This document shows, in pieces, positions 57,340 through 64,000 of a stretch of 64,000 bases of DNA. The stretch is from Cricetomys ansorgei (Eukaryota > Chordata > Mammalia > Rodentia > Nesomyidae). Each line of letters opens with the position of its first letter. Within the stretch, counting starts at the first letter, position 1. The position numbers and the translations under genes were made by a program. The stretch is taken from positions 1,614,001-1,678,000 of the forward strand of contig JAMJFZ010000879.1 of assembly GCA_026225945.1 (NCBI GenBank), written 5' to 3'. Under the pieces are notes generated by a model. It was not told the DNA's origin, did not search any database, and saw nothing but the letters and a program-made list of their open reading frames with translations.

Positions 57340-57850
57340 CTGCCATGGACAGGGTACATCTTTCCAGTTTACATCTCTTTCGATTTCTATACAGCAGCAT
57401 CATACAGTTTAGCATTCAAAAGCTTACATGTTTTGTTAAGTTTATGCTAAAACGATACATTCTTTTGAGCAACAGTAAATGTTTTTTCTATTTTTTTTGA
57501 TTCTTCTGTACACACTGCTATTGTATAGAAATAGAACGCCTTTGTGCTGACACAGGACCCTGTGACCTTGTAAAACAGAGTTTCTAGCTTCAGAAGTCAC
57601 TCTTGACATCTTCATCTTCTTTTTAAAATGTCTATGTTCTTTGAATCTTTTTTTTTTTATTTTTGCTTTTGTATTAGGTCCTGGAGCTCGTTAAGTCATA
57701 GTAGTGAAGGTAGAATTCCCTGCCTTCAGAATTTTAGGGTGTACACCTCTCTTTTTCACAATTTTGTCAGTTTTAAAAAAAAATTATATGTGGTGTTTTG
57801 ATCAAGAATCACAAGTTTTCTCACTTATTATCAACTTCATAAAATCCTAT
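57340..57850 (-). mobile_element. L1 ORF2 fragment (probable)
   Basis: Antisense: 'tttctatacagcagcatcat', 'attgtatagaaatagaacgc', 'ctttgtgctgacacaggacc', 'ctgtgaccttgtaaaacaga' follow RT-region L1 sequence. It is tail-to-tail with the L1 just upstream. Confidence 0.55.
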
Positions 57851-58164
57851 TCCTGAGTCACATGATGTGACCAGTGATTCGTCTTCCCCAGTCATTCATA
57901 TGAAGAAGGATAGGAAGGTTGCATTTTTAGCTGTTGCATCGGTTTGGAGATTTTAGGAATTAGCTCTTTCGTCTAGACGGTAGACTGTGTCTGCCTAGTG
58001 TAATATTCCTCTACATTCTCACTTCACAGTGCTACTGGTGATGTGCTGCTGTCATTCCTTCAGAGTCACTGAAACATGGTTGATGTTGCAATTGTCAGAT
58101 AGTCATCATGGGAGCGTTAGTGATGAGGAAACAAAAGTTCATTTTATCTTATCTTTGGTCTAGA
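57851..58164. other. Stretch without supported gene
   Basis: No recognised feature. Confidence 0.4.
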
Positions 58165-58318
58165 GTAATGTTTCTCAACCTATGCGTAGTAACCCTTGAG
58201 GGTCAAATGGCCCTCTCACAGGGGTTGCCTAAGACCACCTCCCCATCAGATATTTATATTATAATTCATAAGCATAGCAAAATTACAGTTATTAAATAGC
58301 AATGAAAAATAAGAATCT
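58165..58318 (+). mobile_element. URR1 (hAT MITE), 3'-truncated
   Basis: 'gtttctcaacctatgcgtag', 'gtcaaatggccctctcacag', 'gggttgcctaagaccacctc', 'gcatagcaaaattacagtta', 'aatagcaatg'. The right terminal inverted repeat is missing. Confidence 0.85.
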
Positions 58319-58505
58319 TTAACTTACATGGCAGAATGTTATTGCCTAGCTGTCCATGGGTGTGTACAGGTGTATATTTCATTCTTAGCAGAGAGTAAAA
58401 ACATGAAACAAAACGGGCTCAGCTGCTGTTACTCTCCTTTGGACATGGAGCACCACTACGGTGAATTTAACATTCTTCCTCTTCTCTCTTCTTTGCAATT
58501 TCATT

Positions 58506-58622
58506 TTTTTTTTTTTTTTTGAGGCATGGTCTCCCTTCATAGCCCACACTGGCTTAGAACTCACCTTCTTCTCGCCACAGTTTTCCAAGGGCTGACACCC
58601 CAGGCACGATGCCACCCTGCTC
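58506..58622 (-). mobile_element. Diverged B1
   Basis: Poly-T then 'gaggcatggtctcccttcat', 'agcccacactggcttagaac', 'tcacc', and 'gggctgacaccccaggcacg', a decayed B1 left end. Confidence 0.65.
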
Positions 58623-58929
58623 AGTTGCTGATGTTTCATTTAAAAACAAATTGTCTTCTTTCTGTGTTTGAAGGAAGGCCCTAATTTTAGTAGACATGTG
58701 ACCTCTTGGAGGTGCCAGTGCCCCTGCTGACTCAGTTCTAGGTGTCACGGTGTATTCATATTGAGTCATGCTCAACTCACACATATGGCAGCCCACCAGA
58801 GTCCTGTGCTCATGGGTAACTGCAATGCCTGTGAATGGGACTGACACAAGCGTCCGTACATTCCTTCTGCTCCCTGTATGATGTTATCCTGATGGAGTCC
58901 ATTTACAAAAACACAAGTTGAAAGATAAA
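58623..58929. other. Stretch without supported gene
   Basis: Balanced composition; antisense frame 58554-58847 has no recognised domain. Confidence 0.35.
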
Positions 58930-59060
58930 GCTATTACAAGACATGAAGAGGTCTCAGCTTAGGATAATGGGAGGGGCTAAGATAAGCATGGTACACATGT
59001 CTAAAAGTCACAGTGAAGCCCATTATTCCATTCAACAACTGATAATCATTGGAAAGATGT
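58930..59060 (+). mobile_element. L1-type 3' end (tentative)
   Basis: 'gacatgaagaggtctcagct', 'taggataatgggaggggcta', 'gcatggtacacatgtctaaa', 'agtcacagtgaagcccatta' resemble a rodent L1 terminal 3'UTR. A (TAA)n stretch follows at 59149-59172. Confidence 0.45.
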
Positions 59061-59148
59061 AAACATACAAAACTGACAGTAGAAACTTAACAGGAAAACA
59101 AATCAATCTGTACAATGCAAAAATAAGCCATAATATCAAACAACAGTA

Positions 59149-59172
59149 TAGTAATAATAATAATAATAATAA
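59149..59172. repeat. (TAA)n microsatellite
   Basis: About eight TAA/taat units. Confidence 0.9.
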
Positions 59173-59459
59173 ATAAGTAGTGTTATAGTAATAAGAGCAA
59201 AGAAAAGGAGTTTTTAAATGGTAGCAGCAGAGCATTAAACCTGGCCAGAGGCCTTGCAGGGCCAGGGTCTCCAGTGTGGTCAGTCAGGTCTCATCATTGT
59301 GAAATAGGCCCAAGAGCTGGGGCAGGGACTTTCATAAAGCCTTTGAGACCAGACTGAACTTGGCACTTTTAAGAGTGAGAAAGGATACACCTGGAGGTTG
59401 GTGGGATGGGAGGAGAATGGCAGCATGGGGGTCAGCAAAGAAAAAGAGATCAGTCTTTG
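59173..59459. other. Stretch without supported gene
   Basis: G-rich, unique-looking; nothing firm, though it may be the start of the ancient repeat that follows. Confidence 0.35.
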
Positions 59460-59604
59460 TGCCTCACAGGAAGAGCTCAGGTTTGCATTTTAAGTTTGAT
59501 GGAAAATTGCCGAAACTCATCTATAGGAGTGATAGCATGGTCTGAGTGATCTTTGTTTTTAAGGTCCTGGCATGTGAAATGCTGTGCCGAAAGTTTGCTC
59601 TGGC
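59460..59604 (+). repeat. Ancient mammalian repeat, left part
   Basis: 'ttttaagtttgatggaaaat', 'taggagtgatagcatggtct', 'gagtgatctttgtttttaag', 'gtcctggcatgtgaaatgct' follow a widespread old mammalian repeat ('gatgggaagccattgg ... gagtgacatgatctga') whose family name I cannot recall with certainty. The matching right part appears at 61390-61510. Confidence 0.5.
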
Positions 59605-60770
59605 CAAAAGTCAGCTTGAAATTAATTTCTGTTGTAGCAATATTAAGAAGTAATGCTGACTGTCAAGTTCCATAGGGTAACCAAGAGCTTTGGGGAAAGC
59701 CTGTAATGTATGGGGAGGGGAGGTTGTCTATAAGATCTTAATGAACTCCAAAGGAAGTAACCCATGCTTGACACTCCAAACTTGAGTAACATGGAAAAAA
59801 AATCAAGCTGGTATTGACCTAGCTACTTCATCCCTACTGGGTAGCTTTTGTACTACAGGATGCTGGAAGGTGCTATGCATGTGAGAGGAGAAAAGTAATC
59901 ATTGGTCTTACATGGCTATGATGCTCGAAAGCTACAATAAAGACTAATATGTCAAGACATGCCTGCTGGTGCAATGGGGCACAAAGGTTGTGAGAGTAAA
60001 AAAAAAATCAGTTTCTGCTGGAGTTAAGGTTCACCAGACGAGATTAAATCCATAGCTGGCATTATTATCGGGGCTGAGAACTTGTGGTTAGACAGGTCAT
60101 AGGCCCCAGGGGAGAACCTACCACTGTCATTCTGCTAAACGGACATAGTATTTAACTGACTCCTAATAATTCATCATTATACTCATAGATTTGTACGTCA
60201 AATGCTTCTTTTTGTAAGAGGTGGTGATTAACAGAGAGTCACAACTAACTAGCCAAGGTACAGAGGATTGGACAATGCAGATTTTTCAACCATCATTGAG
60301 GCATCTGTACAATACCCCTTCTTCCTGAGACTTAGGGACCATTGTGGAAAAGAGGACAGAGACATTATAAGAGATAGAGATGGTAGGTGACTCAAAAGAA
60401 ACTGTTTTCTGGACACAGTGGGGTGGATAGACATAGGAACTCGCAGTGGTTGACAGCATGCACAAGTCCTGTACACGCTCAAGCTACACAACAAAATGGG
60501 GAAGGAAAGTGATCACAGTCTTACCGCTAGCTGAGGAGCTATTGGTAGTTTATAGCTGTCAGAAGAGGAAAAGTCAGGTTTTCAGGATGGTTTTTTGACT
60601 ACGTACCAAAGAGTCGGCGCAAAATGGACTTGATGGGTTAAAAGAAAATGAAGCCACAAAATTGGGTGGGTAGGAAGGGAAATTGGGAGAAGGAGATGAA
60701 TGCAATCAAAATCCATTGCATGTAATTCTTAAAGAACCAATAAAGCATAGAGAAGGGGGGAAAAAAACTT
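59605..60770 (+). mobile_element. Lx-type L1 3'UTR, long copy
   Basis: About 1.15 kb of sense L1 3'UTR, in order: 'ggtagcttttgtactacagg', 'catgcctgctggtgcaatgg', 'ggacatagtatttaactgac', 'tactcatagatttgtacgtc', 'gaggtggtgattaacagaga', 'aactgttttctggacacagt', 'agctgaggagctattggtag', 'aaaatggacttgatgggtta', 'ggtgggtaggaagggaaatt', 'caatcaaaatccattgcatg', then 'attcttaaagaaccaataaa' and the tail. Confidence 0.85.
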
Positions 60771-60861
60771 AAAAAAGGAAGTGAGGCTTTTGTGGGGTGC
60801 TAAAGCCATGAAGGTCTATCCACAGAGCTGTAACTAATGCTGTAATTAAATGTGAATGTCC

Positions 60862-61198
60862 CAGTTACTTTTCTATTGTTATGATAAGACACTTATTATA
60901 TCATGATCAAAGAAATTTAAAGAAGAAAGAGTTTACTTGGGGATTTACAGGGGATTAGAGGCTCTAACCATCACAGTGAAGAGCATGGCAGCAGGCAGGC
61001 ATGGCACTGGGGTAGGAGCTGAGAGTTCACTGAGATATGGAATGGCACCGGCTTTTGAAAGCTGAAAGCCTATCTTCAGGGACACACCTTCTCCAACAAT
61101 GCCACTCTTCCTAATTCTTCCCAAACAGTTCCGTTAGCTGGGGACCAAACATTCTCATATATGAGCCTACATGGCCCATTCTCATTCAAACACCACAA
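60862..61198 (-). mobile_element. MT-type MaLR LTR
   Basis: Antisense: 'cagttacttttctattgtta', 'gagcatggcagcaggcaggc', 'atggcactggggtaggagct', 'ttcccaaacagttccgttag', 'ctggggaccaaacattctca', 'ggcccattctcattcaaaca'. Confidence 0.85.
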
Positions 61199-61209
61199 CC
61201 ACCTTTGGC

Positions 61210-61375
61210 CCTAACTTTCTTGTTCTTTTTCTCTTCCAACCATGAGGTGATGTAACAGGAAAGCCCTTGCCAAATGCTGACACTTCAGTGCTGGATTTCT
61301 CAGCCTCCATCCTGCCAGTAAGTTTCCCAGCAAGGGGTATTCTGATATTGCACAACACAAACTAAGAGAGAATGA
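61210..61375 (+). mobile_element. MLT1-type MaLR LTR 3' part
   Basis: 'ccatgaggtgatgtaacagg', 'aaagcccttgccaaatgctg', 'acacttcagtgctggatttc', 'tcagcctccatc', and near the end 'attctgatattgcacaacac' with 'aaactaag', as in the MLT1 terminus. Diverged pan-mammalian LTR. Confidence 0.55.
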
Positions 61376-61389
61376 ACTAATGGCAGAAT

Positions 61390-61510
61390 GTGGTGACAGA
61401 GTAGGGATGGAGGGATTTGCACAATTCAGGATACGTTCTGGGTGTCGGGTGGGCAGAACTTCTGTTGGGTTGGATGTAGAGTGTGAAGAAAGCAGAGCAA
61501 TAGGAAGTGG
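61390..61510 (+). repeat. Ancient mammalian repeat, right part
   Basis: 'gatggagggatttgcacaat', 'tcaggatacgttctgggtgt', 'cagaacttctgttgggttgg', 'atgtagagtgtgaaga' fit the later portion of the same old repeat as 59460-59604, in the same orientation. Confidence 0.45.
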
Positions 61511-62029
61511 CAACCTTCTTCCCCGCCCCCCTTGAATATTGGAGAAGACTAACAGAAGAAAACCTGTGGTGTGGAGTTGGGGGTCCACGACTTCCTTTGG
61601 CCATGGAGAGTCTGAGTTAGGTGTCAGACTTCAGAGGATTTTGCTGAAAGTCTGTTCAGAGTTAAAGGGATGATAATCGATGAATAAATACACACAAGTA
61701 AAGTAAGGCCAAGAACAGACATAAGAAGTGAGGTCACCTTTCAGTTCTTGTCACATGAACAATGGGATCTTCTTCCAGTGGTCAGTGTCGTGGCACAAGT
61801 CACAGAGCATGTCAAGGAAGGCCTGTTGTGCCCTCACTTGAGAACTGGTCATAGGAGTTATTTTAAGTACTTGAGATCCTTGGGTGGGTTTATGGTTTAT
61901 TTTTTTTCACTTGAAGCTCTCATATTAACCCAGCAAATGTGCCTCAAATGGCATCTCAGAGGTCCGTCTGTTCCTTTTGTCGGTCTTATAGCTCTGCCCT
62001 CCTCTCCCCCACCTACCTCTTACCTTTTT
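61511..62029. other. Stretch without supported gene
   Basis: No confident repeat or exon. Minus frames at 61211-61604 and the sense frame at 61748-62074 have no recognised domain. Confidence 0.4.
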
Positions 62030-62140
62030 TTAAAGACAAACTATTACTATGTATTCCAGGCTAGGTTCAACTAGTGACTGTGTTTCTCTGTCTCCAAAGT
62101 GCTGGGATTACAGCTCTGAGCCACCATATCTGGCCTTTTC
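62030..62140 (-). mobile_element. Old B1/7SL-derived SINE
   Basis: Antisense: 'aagacaaactattactatgt', 'attccaggctaggttcaact', 'ccaaagtgctgggattacag', 'ctctgagccaccatatctgg'. Confidence 0.75.
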
Positions 62141-62936
62141 CCTTTTGTGCCCTGTTTTCGTATCTCATTTACCTGGCCAATGGCCACATGCTCCAAATGC
62201 TTAGGGAGGACACAGACAGGAGACTGTTACCCTGTCTCCATTATTAGCACCTCCAGCTCTGGTTTCTCATACTTAGCACAAATTTGCTCAGGACACAGGA
62301 CAGGATTCATGGCAGGGGTGTCTAGACCAGCAGTGTGTCACTCTTAGTAATATCCACCACTTCTCGAACCCCATCATATTGGAAAAATACTTTGCTGCCA
62401 TGAAAAGAGAAGTGAAGAAAGAGAGGAGTGAATCATGTCCTAGTACCAGCTGTTCTTAAGTGTCTCTGTCATGCCCGAACTTCCTAAACCCTCTTTTTGA
62501 AACCTGTGGCATCTGTGTAAGATACATGAGAGTAAGATCATATAGTCAGCAAATTTCATATTTGGAAATCCAATTGACATAACAAATTTTTTTTTGCCCT
62601 TGCCTTTTTAAAATATGGGTTTTCTAAAACAAACTTCAGTATGTAAGGTCTTTCTCTTCACACCCTAAATATCCATTTGCTTTTGGTTTCTTACTAGATC
62701 ATTAGGATGTTTTGCTCATAAAAAACTCAATATCTAACTTTACACATGAGACTATGAGGGCATAAGATGTGAGCTGACCAGAGCATTATCACAGTAAAAA
62801 CAGTTTACTACAGTAGCTTAACAGTGTTGTATGTCAATTGTTTAGTAGTAACGTTTGCAATTTGTCTCCAGTAGACATTAGTGAATGTTTAATAGATGCA
62901 AGAAAGGGTAAAATGTTTGTTCCTTTTTTTGGGGGC
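62141..62936. other. Stretch without supported gene
   Basis: No recognised feature. Confidence 0.4.
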
Positions 62937-63045
62937 TGAGTATGGTGGCACACATGTAATCCTACAGTTTGGGAGGCTGAGGTAGAAGAATCGTGAGTTC
63001 AAGGTCAGTCCAGGGTACGTAGGAAAACTCAAGACAGATTAAATT
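62937..63045 (+). mobile_element. Old B1/7SL-derived SINE
   Basis: Sense: 'gctgagtatggtggcacaca', 'tgtaatcctacagtttggga', 'ggctgaggtagaagaatcgt', 'gagttcaaggtcagtccagg'. Confidence 0.8.
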
Positions 63046-64000
63046 CTTTCCCTCCAATTCCCCATACAAGACACAAAATTCATATTATATAGTGAAAACA
63101 AATACAGATAGTGGAAACCAATTATGGTTGAATTTGGACTGTAGTGTGTCTTCTACTGAGCACAACCACATTTTGGAATAAATGCAATTTGGCCTCATTA
63201 TCTAGGAACACTAACCAGAGTCAAGTCTTATTATATTTGTTTTCAAATGCAGACAAATATCAGAAATTTTAGCTTGCACATGCAAAAGACCTTTTCTGTT
63301 TGAACCCAAAACAAGAAAAGCACCATAAAGGTCTGCTATAACACTCGGTACACCAATGTGAGAGGTAAGTCATGAGGCTACAGCAAGGTAGGATGCATGT
63401 ACCTTGCTGTAGGATACCCCACAGGGACTAAGGTATCCTTGAGGATCTGTAAGCAGGTGTAATGCTGACAACTGGGTGGAGGAGAAACATCAAGGAGGGT
63501 ATATCCAGAGAGCTACATCTTGAAATGCAAGAAGAACACATCTATTTCATGGAGAGAAGAAGTTAAAAATTACCTTTTCACTACATTGAAGGGCCTCCAA
63601 AGTTCTTTGAGACCTGAGTAATTTCTTAGCACTGTTTCAATTCTTTCTAAATTTTAGTCATGCGTTATACAGTAACTGAACAAGGTTAGACAATTAAGAA
63701 GCATCATTGATATTTTGCAGCCTTGTAAAATGCGCCCAGGAACAAAGTGGCCAGAAGCAGCAAAATGGTTATGCAGCTTTGGAGGCTAATGTAAAAGACA
63801 CTGATAATTTGTCCAGATCTTAATTGGGAAAATCCACTCTGGGAGGAATGACGCTGTTGGAACGCCAGACAGGGATGGAACATCCTGTCACGGCGCTGAT
63901 CTCCATGCCAAGGGAACTGTCCCGAGGACTGAAGAGTTTTCAAAATTGGAAGAGAAAAATGCACTGTGCTCTTCAGAGAATATATGCTATGTATAATATA
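63046..64000. other. Stretch without supported gene
   Basis: AT-rich at first. A perfect small hairpin lies at 63378-63412. 63700-63960 keeps several CpGs and is more balanced in composition. The 86-codon minus frame there (63704-63964) ends in a hydrophobic stretch (CITILLLLATLFLGAFY) but has no recognised family. Confidence 0.35.
63378..63412. repeat. Perfect 13-bp hairpin
   Basis: Arms ctacagcaaggta (63378-63390) and taccttgctgtag (63400-63412) are exact inverted complements around a 9-nt loop. Confidence 0.9.

Overview
The window is non-coding-rich nuclear DNA from a muroid rodent (mouse/rat/hamster/vole group). The evidence is its interspersed repeats: B1 (7SL-derived), B2/B3 and ID (tRNA-derived) SINEs, B4/RSINE1 composites, rodent Lx-type L1 3' tails, MT and ORR1 MaLR LTRs and the rodent hAT element URR1. 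Older pan-mammalian repeats lie beneath them: MIR, MLT2, MLT1, an ERVL pol remnant and a Tigger DNA transposon. There are no bacterial genes, operons, rRNAs, true tRNAs or CRISPR arrays. Nearly all long open frames are by-products of microsatellites, GC-rich repeats or L1 fossils. The SINEs are quite divergent and no young mouse-type B2 is seen, so I do not name a species.

Layout. 0-5 kb: a B1, an Lx L1 tail, then an unusual GC-rich, internally repetitive block (2.64-4.42 kb) ending in a 19-20 bp minisatellite. 5-14 kb: AT-rich sequence with an ORR1 LTR split by a B1. 14-23 kb: dense SINEs, an MLT2 LTR, several L1 pieces (including a short inverted copy) and compound microsatellites. 23.2-25.8 kb: an almost full-length Tigger (pogo-like) transposon with recognisable transposase fragments on the minus strand. 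25.8-37.9 kb: L1 in both orientations, a CTGACT-rich degenerate block, MT/ORR1 LTRs, URR1, (AT)n and (CA)n arrays and a long polypyrimidine tract. 38-43 kb: relatively TE-poor, holding MIRs and the only plausible protein-coding signal, two short exons at 40,154-40,250 and 40,352-40,460 (+). 43.5-54 kb: ERVL pol fossil, ORR1/MT LTRs, a B1 with an expanded hexanucleotide, and an Lx L1 split by a B3. 54-64 kb: L1 pieces, a truncated URR1 and a nested site where an ancient repeat is split by an L1 tail, an MT LTR and an MLT1 LTR.

The only host-gene candidate is the exon pair near 40.2-40.5 kb. It has a pyrimidine tract, GT/AG borders, one frame kept across the intron and a terminal stop. It would encode a Ser-rich C-terminus that I cannot assign to a family. 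Everything else supported here is repeat sequence. Repeat family names come from recognising consensus sequences by eye; subfamily names and exact borders are approximate, and no database search was possible.
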